Assembly: GCA_038040485.1 (NCBI GenBank)
Contig: JBBPIE010000035.1
Location: 1 to 64,000, forward strand
Length of the DNA stretch: 64,000 nt
Direction: 5' to 3'
Origin: Onstottus_B arcticum
GTDB taxonomy: Bacteria; Acidobacteriota; Blastocatellia; UBA7656
The notes below the pieces were generated by a model, which searched no databases, had not been told where the DNA came from, and was given only the letters and a program-made list of their open reading frames with translations. Shown here one piece after another: positions 1-7,342 of this stretch. The stretch's first letter is position 1. Every line of letters begins with the position of its first letter. The translations under genes were made by a program, and so were the position numbers.

Positions 1-284
1 TTGTGCAGGAAGCCGTCAGCAACATCTGCCGGCACTCGGGAGCCACGCGCGTTCGGCTCGAGGTGAAGATCGATGAAGCCGGAACGTTCAAGCTCCGGCT
101 GGAAGACAACGGGCGCGGTTTCGACTGTGAGGCTGGTTCATCCGGGACGGGACGGGGGCTGGTAAACATCCGCACGCGGGCGAGCCTCCTCGAAGCCGAA
201 GCTGTTTGGAGCCGAAGACCCGAAGGTGGCACCCTGTTTACTATCTTTGGACCGCGGGCGGCCGCTTCGCGGTCTCTGTCTTAA
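1..284 (+). CDS. Sensor histidine kinase, C-terminal ATPase domain (partial)
   Basis: The gene enters from the left edge; only the last 93 residues are visible, in frame from base 3. They form the catalytic ATPase end of a NarL/DegS-type histidine kinase: an N box with the E-A-V-x-N-x-x-R-H-S-G-A pattern typical of this class, a G1-type box (DNGRGFD), then GRGLVNIRTRA. Such kinases phosphorylate a LuxR-type response regulator, which must lie outside the window if present. The last four bases overlap the end of the convergent acyl-CoA dehydrogenase gene. The sensor and dimerisation domains cannot be seen, so the signal is unknown. Confidence 0.9.
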   Translation, partial: VQEAVSNICRHSGATRVRLEVKIDEAGTFKLRLEDNGRGFDCEAGSSGTGRGLVNIRTRASLLEAEAVWSRRPEGGTLFTIFGPRAAASRSLS

Positions 285-1465
285 ACGTCGCCGAGGATTA
301 GTTTCGCGATCGTCTGGAGCTGCATGTTCGATGTGCCCTCGTAGATCTTTCCGATCTTGGCATCGCGGTAGTACTTCTCAGCCGGATAGTCTTTCGTGTA
401 GCCGTAGCCGCCGTATAGTTCGACGACTTGCGAAGTCACGTGCTCGGCTACTTGAGACGTGAACAGCTTGGCCATCGCAGCTTGCTTGACGAAGTCTTCG
501 CCCGCGTCCTTCAATCGCGCGGCGTTGTAGACCATCAAACGCGCGGCCTCGAGCTCGGTCGCGATCTGAGCAATCTGAAACTGCACGCCCTGGAACTTCG
601 CGATAGAGTTGCCAAACTGGTGCCGCTCCTTGGTGTAGTTGATCCCGTACTCGATAGCGCCCTGGGATACGCCGACCATCTGCGCGCCAATCCCGATTCG
701 GCCCTCATTGAGCGTTTCAATCGCGATCTTGTAGCCTTTGCCGACTTCGCCAAGAACGTTCTCTTTCTTTACCGCGCAGTCTTCGAGGATCAGCTCGCAA
801 GTCGAACTCGCGCGAATGCCGAGTTTGTTTTCTTTCTTCCCGACCGTAAACCCTGGGAAATCGCGTTCGACAAGAAACGCAGTGATGCCGCGATAGCCTT
901 TGTCGGGGGCAACGTTTGCGAAGACGATGAACAAGCCGGCTTCCGCGCCGTTGGTTATCCACAGTTTTCGCCCGTTCAACAGGAAGTGATTGCCCTTGTC
1001 TTCAGCCTTTGTCGCGAGCGCGAACGCATCGCTCCCGGAGCCGGCTTCCGACAACGCGTAGGCCCCGACCGTATCGGAAGACAGCCGCGCGAAGTACTTC
1101 TTCTTCTGCTCTTCGGTTCCCCAGCGAAGGATCGCGTTGTTCACGAGTGTGTTTTGCACGTCCACTATCACACCCGCCGAGGCATCGACTCGCGACAGTT
1201 CTTCGACCGCGAGTATCGAGTTGAAGAAAGTCCCACCCTGGCCGCCGTGCTCTTCGGGGATGCCGATACCCATCAAACCGAGATCGAAAAACTGTTTAAT
1301 GAGGTCGGCTGCGAACCTGCCCTGCTCGTCCATCTCGGCCGCCAGCGGGCGAATCCGTTGTTCAGCGAACTCGCGGACCGATTGTCGAAACAGTACTTCT
1401 TCGTCGGTGAGTGACGTAAGCGGACGCGGGGCGCCTTCGGCAATCGCTGCTGCTGATTTCGTCAT
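281..1465 (-). CDS. Acyl-CoA dehydrogenase
   Basis: A 394-residue FAD-dependent acyl-CoA dehydrogenase, the usual length for the short/branched-chain class. It catalyses alpha-beta desaturation of acyl-CoA in fatty-acid or branched-chain amino-acid breakdown and passes electrons to ETF. Visible motifs are the flavin/substrate signature ALSEAGSGSDAFAL, the QFGNSIAKFQGVQF segment, the C-terminal GGYGYTKDYPAEKYYRDAK signature, and the catalytic-base motif YEGTSNMQ with its glutamate. The frame is open 22 codons further upstream, but ATG at 1465 is chosen because GAGG lies about 8 bases before it and the protein then begins MTKSAAA. No ETF or thiolase gene is adjacent, so the substrate cannot be inferred from context. 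Confidence 0.93.
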   Translation of the reverse strand: MTKSAAAIAEGAPRPLTSLTDEEVLFRQSVREFAEQRIRPLAAEMDEQGRFAADLIKQFFDLGLMGIGIPEEHGGQGGTFFNSILAVEELSRVDASAGVIVDVQNTLVNNAILRWGTEEQKKKYFARLSSDTVGAYALSEAGSGSDAFALATKAEDKGNHFLLNGRKLWITNGAEAGLFIVFANVAPDKGYRGITAFLVERDFPGFTVGKKENKLGIRASSTCELILEDCAVKKENVLGEVGKGYKIAIETLNEGRIGIGAQMVGVSQGAIEYGINYTKERHQFGNSIAKFQGVQFQIAQIATELEAARLMVYNAARLKDAGEDFVKQAAMAKLFTSQVAEHVTSQVVELYGGYGYTKDYPAEKYYRDAKIGKIYEGTSNMQLQTIAKLILGDV

Positions 1466-1602
1466 ATGGATATCCTCAAAACGGTTGACTATCGCGACGC
1501 CCAATCTACACGCGAATTTCGCGAGTCGCAAGCGTGGTCTCTTTCGATCGGATGCTCGCCCAGTGCTGGGAAAGAGAAGAATATCCGTTTGGGTTCGCGA
1601 AC

Positions 1603-1631
1603 TTGGATGTTTAGAGTATCGTAGTTAGACT
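1603..1631 (+). promoter_or_regulatory. Possible sigma-70-type promoter for zinc-ribbon array
   Basis: TTGGAT (1603-1608) and TAGACT (1626-1631) are separated by exactly 17 bases, about 60 bases before the first zinc-ribbon gene. Both hexamers are imperfect, so this is only a candidate. Confidence 0.25.
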
Positions 1632-1692
1632 GGGTTCACGATCAGCAAAACCATAGCTCCCGAGCGCGCACTCTTGAGAAGCGGAGGCAACC

Positions 1693-2190
1693 ATGTATTG
1701 TCCGAACTGCGGGGCCGAATCGACGTTCGGTTTGAACTACTGCAAGCACTGCGGCGGGAACCTCTCCGAGACATCGCAAACGACGGGGCCGCCGGCTAAC
1801 AGGAATACGGTGGCGGCGCTGATCCTGGCCGCGGCGACGGTCGCAATAGTGCTTGGAGGACTCGGGATCGTGCTTACGTCCGCGCTGGCGCTCGTCGGGC
1901 CACAGCCTCAGGGGTATTCGCCGCCGGTTAACGAGGCTGCCAAACTCGGGTTCATGATGGTGGGGTTCGGCTGCTCGGGGGTTGTGCTCGTAGCGTTGAT
2001 GCTCATCAGGTTGTTCTCGCGAGTTATGGGCTTCGGGCCGGAGATCGAAAAGCCGTCCAAACGTGCAAAGAACGCCGCGCAGCAGCGAGTACCTCAAATA
2101 CAAGCTCCGCCCCTTGTCGTATCGAGCGTGACAGAACACACGACGCGAAACTTCGACCCCCGAGTCTATCAGCGTGACACGAGCGAGTGA
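1693..2190 (+). CDS. Zinc-ribbon membrane protein, paralogue 1
   Basis: A 165-residue protein beginning with a zinc ribbon (MYCPNCGAES...YCKHCGGNL: two Cys-x2-Cys pairs). Two hydrophobic segments follow (about 40-64 and 80-105), then a basic linker and a C-terminal tail with VSSVTEHTTRNFD. It is the first of four tandem paralogues with the same plan. GGAGG lies 5 bases before the ATG. The ribbon should face the cytoplasm ahead of the membrane segments. The function is not known; downstream ABC exporter genes on the same strand suggest, but do not prove, a link to transport or envelope stress. Confidence 0.85.
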   Translation: MYCPNCGAESTFGLNYCKHCGGNLSETSQTTGPPANRNTVAALILAAATVAIVLGGLGIVLTSALALVGPQPQGYSPPVNEAAKLGFMMVGFGCSGVVLVALMLIRLFSRVMGFGPEIEKPSKRAKNAAQQRVPQIQAPPLVVSSVTEHTTRNFDPRVYQRDTSE

Positions 2191-2236
2191 CGGCAGCAGC
2201 GCTCGACAGCCCGAACACATGAATTGGAGGTAGCCA

Positions 2237-2701
2237 GTGTATTGTTCATCGTGCGGCGTTGACTCAGTCGAAGGCTTGAAGTACTGCAAGCGATGCGGCG
2301 CCAACATCTCGGCAGACGCCACTCCGCCCCGAAAGCTTCCCGTCCCGCTCATCATCACGTTTTTGATGATCATAGGCTTTGTGTTCGCTCTGGGAATGGC
2401 TGTGCCTTCGCTCAACGCCGGCGAGTTTCACAATCTGGGATTCAACAATCGGGATGTGATGATCATGGGCATGGCGGTCATGGGGCTGACGCTCGCGGTG
2501 ATTGCGATGCTGGTGTGGTTGCTTCTTCGGCTGGTTGGCGTTCAGCAGGCAAGCGCCCTGCCACGCGTGTTTGAAAGCGCGCCTAGGGAGATTGAAAGGC
2601 CGCAGCTCGCAGCGCCGCCGCAATCGGTCGGAAGCGTGACTGAGAACACGACGCGAACGCTTGATAAGAGAAAGTACGACACGCCGCGCTCGCTCGGTTA
2701 G
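2237..2701 (+). CDS. Zinc-ribbon membrane protein, paralogue 2
   Basis: A 154-residue paralogue with the same architecture: zinc ribbon (MYCSSCGVDS...YCKRCGANI), two transmembrane segments (about 34-55 and 74-98), and the tail GSVTENTTRTLDKRKYD. The start is GTG at 2237, supported by GGAGG at 2226-2230 and by alignment with the MYC starts of its sisters. It lies 46 bases after paralogue 1. Function unknown. The four copies diverge strongly in the membrane part but keep the ribbon and tail, so these ends are probably the functional parts. Confidence 0.82.
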   Translation: MYCSSCGVDSVEGLKYCKRCGANISADATPPRKLPVPLIITFLMIIGFVFALGMAVPSLNAGEFHNLGFNNRDVMIMGMAVMGLTLAVIAMLVWLLLRLVGVQQASALPRVFESAPREIERPQLAAPPQSVGSVTENTTRTLDKRKYDTPRSLG

Positions 2702-2738
2702 ATGGGCGGCGGCGAAACCTTCAGGCAACGGGGGTGTT

Positions 2739-3001
2739 ATGTTCTGTCCAGATTGTGGCTACGAATCAACCCAAGACTTCAACTACTGCAAGCGATGCGG
2801 GGCGAGTCTTCATCGGTCGAGCCCGGATCAGCGATCGACAAGCATCGCGCATTCGCGAGAGCGTCGCACACGCGACTAGTTGGTGAAGCAGATCTTTTGA
2901 GGCAAATACCCGCTACACCCGTCGCCGTGTCTAGCGTTACCGAACACACGACGCGTAATTTTGAGCGGCGCTCCGAACTCGAAACAACGGCCAGGTCTTA
3001 A
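2739..3001 (+). pseudogene. Zinc-ribbon protein, paralogue 3 (frameshifted)
   Basis: The N-terminus (MFCPDCGYES...YCKRCGASL) is read from ATG 2739 and stops at 2879, while the family tail (VSSVTEHTTRNFERR) continues in another frame to the stop at 3001. Adding one base near 2850-2880 would join the halves. Even repaired, this copy has no membrane segments, so it would be a short soluble ribbon-plus-tail protein. It could be a decayed copy, a real minimal paralogue hidden by a consensus error, or a genuinely truncated 46-residue ribbon peptide. Confidence 0.6.
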
Positions 3002-3019
3002 GCCAAGGCGGAGATGGTT

Positions 3020-3490
3020 ATGTATTGTCCAGTTTGTGGAGCTGAATCAACGCCGGGTTTGAACTACTGCAAGCGGTGCGGTGCGGTCCAGGGCTCTCAC
3101 ACGAACCCGGTGGATACGGGCCAGATCGTAGCCAGGCCGTTCGCGATGCTTTTGCCGGTAGCGATTGTCAGCATCGTGGGACTGGTCGGGTACTTCATGA
3201 CAATCACCAATCTGAGCGACCGAATGTTCGAGCCGCGAGCACTGATCGGGATAAGCGCATTCGCCGGAGCCACCCTCCTCGGCGTTGTCGGAGGGCTGAT
3301 CTGGCTGTTGATGCAGCTTACCGGGATTCGCAAAGGAATCTCGCACGCCGAAACAGGCGGGCGCTCGTTGTCACACGGTTCGACCCAGCCTCAACTCCAG
3401 GCGCCGCCTGCTTCGGTACCGAGCATCACCGAGAACACGACTCGAAACTTCGATGCCGCCAGGCTTCGCGATCGGAACACGAGTGAGTAA
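3020..3490 (+). CDS. Zinc-ribbon membrane protein, paralogue 4
   Basis: A 156-residue member: zinc ribbon (MYCPVCGAES...YCKRCGAVQ), two hydrophobic segments (about 40-62 and 75-100), and the tail PSITENTTRNFDAARLRDRNTSE. Two ATGs lie close together (3014 and 3020). The second is preferred because GGAG at 3010-3013 is correctly spaced only for it and the family starts M-Y-C. Its last residues (RDRNTSE) nearly repeat those of paralogue 1 (QRDTSE), supporting recent tandem duplication. Role unknown. Confidence 0.82.
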   Translation: MYCPVCGAESTPGLNYCKRCGAVQGSHTNPVDTGQIVARPFAMLLPVAIVSIVGLVGYFMTITNLSDRMFEPRALIGISAFAGATLLGVVGGLIWLLMQLTGIRKGISHAETGGRSLSHGSTQPQLQAPPASVPSITENTTRNFDAARLRDRNTSE

Positions 3491-3617
3491 CTCGAACCTG
3501 GCGGCGGTCTCTCAATGAAACAACCTCCGGGCTTGGTCAGAACGACCGTCAGGCTCGCGTCGTACCGATTCCTTGAATCGGAAAAGCCGCCACACATACT
3601 GCGAACGAGGAAGATCG

Positions 3618-4541
3618 ATGAATGTCATAGAACTCAGAAACGTAACAAAGCGGTTCGACGAGTTTGTAGCCGTGCGCGACCTGTCGCTTGAGGTAAGACA
3701 AGGAAGCATCTTCGGGTTGCTGGGTCCGAACGGGGCAGGGAAGACGACTTCGCTTCGGATGATTGTCAACATCACAGCGCCTGACGAAGGCGATGTGCTG
3801 GTGATGGGAAAGCGCGTCTCGCCTGAGCTTCAGCCGCACATCGGCTACCTCCCGGAAGAGCGCGGTCTCTATAAGAAAATGAAAGTCGTCGACCAGTTGG
3901 TGTTCTTCGCCAACCTGAAAGGGTTGAACTCCGCCGAGGCGGGTAAGAGAGCGGATCAATGGCTGGCGAGGATGGAGATGTCCGAGTGGAGGAACAAGAA
4001 ACCCACAGACCTTTCAAAGGGAATGCAGCAGAAAATTCAGTTCATCGTGACAGTCATTCACGATCCCGAAGTTCTGATTCTGGACGAACCGTTTTCGGGA
4101 CTCGATCCGGTCAGCGTCAACTTGCTCAAGAGCGTCATCCTTGACCTGAAGCAGCGCGGCAAGACCATCATCTTCTCGACTCATCAGATGGAGCAGGTCG
4201 AGCAGATGTGCGATGACATCTGCCTGGTCAACCATGGAACGCAGGTGCTGAGCGGCTCTCTGAGAGAAGTGAAGCGGCGATATGGAAAGAACACGGTGAT
4301 CATGGATTACGAGGGCGCGGACTCGTTTCTGAGCGACGAGCTTGTGAAACGCCACAGTAAATATGCGAACTACAGCGAGATACTGCTCAACGACGGGGCT
4401 GACGCGCAGGAGGTGTTGAGGCGGGCGATCGCAGCGGGCGCGCGAGTGAATCGCTTTGAGCTGGTCGAGCCGTCGCTGAACGAGATCTTTATCGAGAGCG
4501 TGACTGGGAAAGCCTCGACCAACGGAAGGCAGGCGCCTTAA
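3618..4541 (+). CDS. ABC transporter ATP-binding protein (NatA/YhaQ-like)
   Basis: A 307-residue ABC ATPase powering an ABC-2-type exporter. Walker A is GPNGAGKTT, the signature LSKGMQQK, Walker B LILDEPFSGLD, and the H-loop lies in STHQMEQ. A C-terminal extension of about 85 residues follows, as in the NatA/CcmA-like group. ATG 3618 is chosen because GAGGAAG precedes it; the frame is open 15 codons further upstream but with no other signal. Its stop codon shares one base with the start of the permease gene (TAATG), so the pair is translationally coupled. Sodium or drug export are common roles in this family; the substrate here is unknown. Confidence 0.92.
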   Translation: MNVIELRNVTKRFDEFVAVRDLSLEVRQGSIFGLLGPNGAGKTTSLRMIVNITAPDEGDVLVMGKRVSPELQPHIGYLPEERGLYKKMKVVDQLVFFANLKGLNSAEAGKRADQWLARMEMSEWRNKKPTDLSKGMQQKIQFIVTVIHDPEVLILDEPFSGLDPVSVNLLKSVILDLKQRGKTIIFSTHQMEQVEQMCDDICLVNHGTQVLSGSLREVKRRYGKNTVIMDYEGADSFLSDELVKRHSKYANYSEILLNDGADAQEVLRRAIAAGARVNRFELVEPSLNEIFIESVTGKASTNGRQAP

Positions 4542-5842
4542 TGAACAAGATACTGATCATCATCAAACGGGAATACATGGTACGGGTTCGAACTCGCGCG
4601 TTTTTGATCGGGACCATCGCGACCCCGGTGTTGATGCTCGGGCTGGTCACGCTGCCGATCTTTTTTGCAACTCGCGGCGGAGGCGACCGGCGGGTGACGG
4701 TGCTCGATCAAAGCGGCGACCCTGAGTTGTTCGAAGCCATCGATCGAAGCGTGCAAGGAAAAACGGGTGCGCCCGAGGAATTGAAGCGGCGCGATCCCGG
4801 CGTCGGCACTACTCGATACACGCTCACGCGCATAGTCGTGGCTCGGGACGAGAACATGGAGGCCCTTCAACAGCAATACACGCAGAAAGCCGACAGAGAT
4901 CCCGACAGCACTTATCTGATTCTGCGGCCGGGCGGGCTGGACAACTTCGAGCCTGAGTACTACGCGAAGAACACAAGCGACTTCTCAATAGGCACTCTGG
5001 AACGCGCCATCAACGATGCAGTCTCGTCGCTTAGGCTGAAGCGCGCGGGGCTCGATCAATCAACGATCAGCCAGTACACAAAGCGAGTCGAACTCAACAG
5101 GAAGAAGATCACCGCCAGTGGCGAAGTCGAAGAAGGCGGACGCGCGGACTTTATTGTCGCGTTCGTCATGCTCTTCTTCATCTATATTTCGGTCTTGATG
5201 TACGGCCTGTCCGTCATGCGCGGCGTGATTGAAGAGAAACAATCGCGCATAGTCGAAGTAGTGATTTCTTCGGTAAAACCGACTCAGATGATGCTGGGCA
5301 AAGTGATCGGCATCGGGCTGGTCGGTCTGACGCAGATCGGGGTGTGGGCCCTCTCAGCGTTGCTGCTGACGACGGCCGGTATTTCTGTGTTCTCTTCGCG
5401 CGGCGTCACGATGCCGAGCATCCCGGTCAGCTTGCTGATCTACTTTGTAGTCTATTTTGTCCTCGGGTACTTCCTGTATGCGACGCTTTACGCGATGGTT
5501 GGCTCGATAGTGTCGGGCGAAGACGACGCTCAGCAAGCGCAGATGCCCGTGACATTGTTGCTTGTAGTTCCGATGGTGATCTTCAACATGATCATCGCCG
5601 ATCCAACAAGCACGTCCTCAATCGTGCTGTCTATGGTCCCTTTCTTCGCACCGACTTTGATGATGATGCGCATCGCAGTAGTCAATCCGCCGCTGTGGCA
5701 GATTCTAATGTCGATGGGAATCATGGTTGCCACGATACTTGGATGCGTGTGGATAGCGGCAAAGATCTATCGAGTTGGAATCCTGATGTACGGCAAACGC
5801 CCGAGCATCGCGGAGTTGGGGAGGTGGTTGAGGTATAGCTGA
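4541..5842 (+). CDS. ABC-2 type transporter permease (NatB-like)
   Basis: A 433-residue permease partner of the preceding ATPase. An N-terminal transmembrane helix (about 20-40) is followed by a large extracytoplasmic domain (about 45-200) and a bundle of five or six helices (about 205-420), the layout of ABC2_membrane_3/NatB proteins. The segment after the second helix (MRGVIEEKQSRIVEVVISSVKP) matches the typical cytoplasmic loop of this family, in which an E-K-x-x-R-x-x-E motif is common. The one-base overlap with the ATPase gene indicates a single transporter unit. Confidence 0.9.
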   Translation: MNKILIIIKREYMVRVRTRAFLIGTIATPVLMLGLVTLPIFFATRGGGDRRVTVLDQSGDPELFEAIDRSVQGKTGAPEELKRRDPGVGTTRYTLTRIVVARDENMEALQQQYTQKADRDPDSTYLILRPGGLDNFEPEYYAKNTSDFSIGTLERAINDAVSSLRLKRAGLDQSTISQYTKRVELNRKKITASGEVEEGGRADFIVAFVMLFFIYISVLMYGLSVMRGVIEEKQSRIVEVVISSVKPTQMMLGKVIGIGLVGLTQIGVWALSALLLTTAGISVFSSRGVTMPSIPVSLLIYFVVYFVLGYFLYATLYAMVGSIVSGEDDAQQAQMPVTLLLVVPMVIFNMIIADPTSTSSIVLSMVPFFAPTLMMMRIAVVNPPLWQILMSMGIMVATILGCVWIAAKIYRVGILMYGKRPSIAELGRWLRYS

Positions 5843-5914
5843 ACTGAGCTTGGAGAGGCAGCGCTCGTCTGATAACATCCGCGCAAATCGGACTCTCTCT
5901 CGAAAGGAAAGCTT

Positions 5915-6387
5915 ATGACAATATTCGGCAAGCCGTTGTCTGAGTATGTTCGTTCGCAAAGGTCTTCCTCGTTTTGATCGTTATCGTTGGAGTCGCGCGT
6001 CTGTGCCTCTCGCTCGCGGGGGTCGAAAACGCAACCGTCAAATGGCTCAGCATCTCGGTCGTGTCGCTGGTGGGACTCGTCTATTACTCAATCCGCGTTC
6101 ACACCAGAGGCTTCGGCAGCTACAAGCAACTACTGGTGTTGATCGTAGTCCAGAGCGTTGTTGCTCAGGCGATCATCATAGCCGGTATCGTGATCGCGAT
6201 CTTTACCGCGCGGGACAACATCTTCAGCGCGCCCGAGTACAGCGGTGGCGGCGACGGTAAGACATGGCTTCACGCGGGCGCGCATCTAGTCTTCGGAGTG
6301 ATTGTTGGCTCGTTGTTAGCGTGGCTGATCGGCAGCGTGATCATGTTTGTCACGAAGAAGGTAGCCCCGCGAGGCGCGGCAGCGTAG
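5915..6387 (+). pseudogene. Small four-helix membrane protein (frameshifted or misread)
   Basis: ATG 5915, with AAAGGAAAG before it, begins a frame reading MTIFGKPLSEYVR that stops at once, while a second frame runs to 6387 with about four hydrophobic helices. Adding one T to the TT at 5953-5954 gives a continuous protein of about 157 residues (..SEYVRFAKVFLVLIVIVGV..). The downstream part alone could start from TTG 5974 (137 residues), but that lacks a ribosome site. Helices are followed by an N-I-F-S-A-P-E-Y loop and a basic C-terminus. I do not know the function. It follows the ABC exporter by 72 bases and may share its transcript. Confidence 0.6.
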
Positions 6388-6440
6388 GGTAGGAAGGCGT
6401 CTTCGGCGTTTTTTCTGATCAAACGTTTGGGCCGGCGGCA

Positions 6441-6845
6441 TCAAAGCAGAATGTTGAACCCTTCCTGAGTGAAATGATGATCGTGCGTCAGAACCTCAGT
6501 GATCCGACGCTCGCGCATCGTGTTCATCGACATACAATCCGTCAGGCTGTAGCTCTTGTCTTGGCGCGCTTTGTACAGACTCAATGCCGTTATGAATGAC
6601 TTGCGCGTCTGCTCGATGACCTGAACTCCAGATAAGGCAAGAGAGTCGTCTACGACAGCAGCCGCCTTAACGCGGATCTCGGGTCCGTAAGTGCAGAAGA
6701 AGTTGAGAAGCTCGATCAGGACAGCTTCCGTTGTAACCAAGTCGCCTTTGAGCTTTGCTCCAACCTCGCGGGCTTTCTGATGCCACTGATCCCTCGGGTT
6801 AATCGAGGCAATAAAATAAAGCGTGTCGACAAACGTTAGACTCAT
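6441..6845 (-). CDS. PIN-domain ribonuclease toxin (VapC-like)
   Basis: A 134-residue PIN-domain protein. Acidic residues expected for metal binding are visible: Asp in FVDTLYF near the N-terminus, Glu in TEAVLIELLNF (about 40-46), Asp in SLTDCMSM (about 102), and a late Asp in LTHDHHF. VapC-type PIN toxins cut tRNA or rRNA when freed from their antitoxin. The start overlaps the stop of the upstream antitoxin gene by four bases (ATGA), the usual toxin-antitoxin arrangement. A chromosomal addiction or stress module is likely; the RNA target cannot be read from sequence. Confidence 0.85.
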   Translation of the reverse strand: MSLTFVDTLYFIASINPRDQWHQKAREVGAKLKGDLVTTEAVLIELLNFFCTYGPEIRVKAAAVVDDSLALSGVQVIEQTRKSFITALSLYKARQDKSYSLTDCMSMNTMRERRITEVLTHDHHFTQEGFNILL

Positions 6846-7081
6846 TTCTTCGGGGAACCATACAAGTAATGATCGTGCTGCTCGGATCCATCAGTCGGCA
6901 GCCGCTCCCAAACCTCATCCGGGACATCCTTGACGATGTTCTGGATGGCGTCCCAGAGGGTCTTAGCTGGCTGACTCTTCTGGCGCTCGATCCCTTCTAC
7001 GAAGTCGAGCACCGTTTTCTGTTCTTTGGTATCAAGTGCCCGGAGCCTTTCGACAATTGCCTCTTCAATATTTGACGACAT
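6842..7081 (-). CDS. Antitoxin of the PIN-domain module
   Basis: A 79-residue acidic/basic protein encoded immediately before the PIN toxin with an ATGA overlap. The N-terminal half (IEEAIVERLRALDTKEQKTV) is predicted helical and resembles the short paralogue encoded next upstream. The C-terminal part (about 50-79) is probably the toxin-binding tail. No clear AbrB, RHH or HTH motif is visible, so DNA binding and autoregulation are unproven. Assignment rests mainly on position and size. Confidence 0.72.
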   Translation of the reverse strand: MSSNIEEAIVERLRALDTKEQKTVLDFVEGIERQKSQPAKTLWDAIQNIVKDVPDEVWERLPTDGSEQHDHYLYGSPKK

Positions 7082-7103
7082 AGCAGCCCTCCTTTACGCC
7101 CGC

Positions 7104-7265
7104 TCACGGAGCCTTTGATCCATCATCAACTCTTTCTTTCATCGGAGCATTGCCTTGAGAGGTCTCCGCCGAAAGGCGCTCTACGAACTCCAGAACTTTC
7201 TTCTGATCTTCGGGCTCAAGCGTCCGAAACTTCTCGCGTATCTTCTCTATTGTGTCGGATTCCAT
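7104..7265 (-). CDS. Short antitoxin paralogue (53 residues)
   Basis: A 53-residue reading frame from ATG 7265 with GGAAG about 8 bases before it. Its first 30 residues (IEKIREKFRTLEPEDQKKVL then EFVERL) parallel the N-terminus of the adjacent antitoxin: I-E-x-x-x-x-x-x-R-x-L, then E-Q/D-Q-K-x-V-L-x-F-V-E. It lacks the longer C-terminal tail. It lies 22 bases upstream of the antitoxin gene and points the same way, giving the order short paralogue, antitoxin, toxin. It may be a second antitoxin for a lost toxin, a regulatory decoy, or a duplicated remnant. Confidence 0.6.
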   Translation of the reverse strand: MESDTIEKIREKFRTLEPEDQKKVLEFVERLSAETSQGNAPMKERVDDGSKAP

Positions 7266-7342
7266 AATTCAGCTTCCACCACGAAGAAGCAGTCGGCACA
7301 GCTGCCCCTTCACTGAAAGAGTGTACCACTCTGAGGCGCATT

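Noticed and set aside
428..1414. Long plus-strand frame opposite the acyl-CoA dehydrogenase
   Set aside because: Antisense shadow of a highly conserved gene; composition rich in Arg/Leu without any domain.
6388..6440. Rho-independent terminator with T6 after the small membrane gene
   Set aside because: The T-run at about 6409 is present, but the GC-rich bases before it do not form a proper stem.
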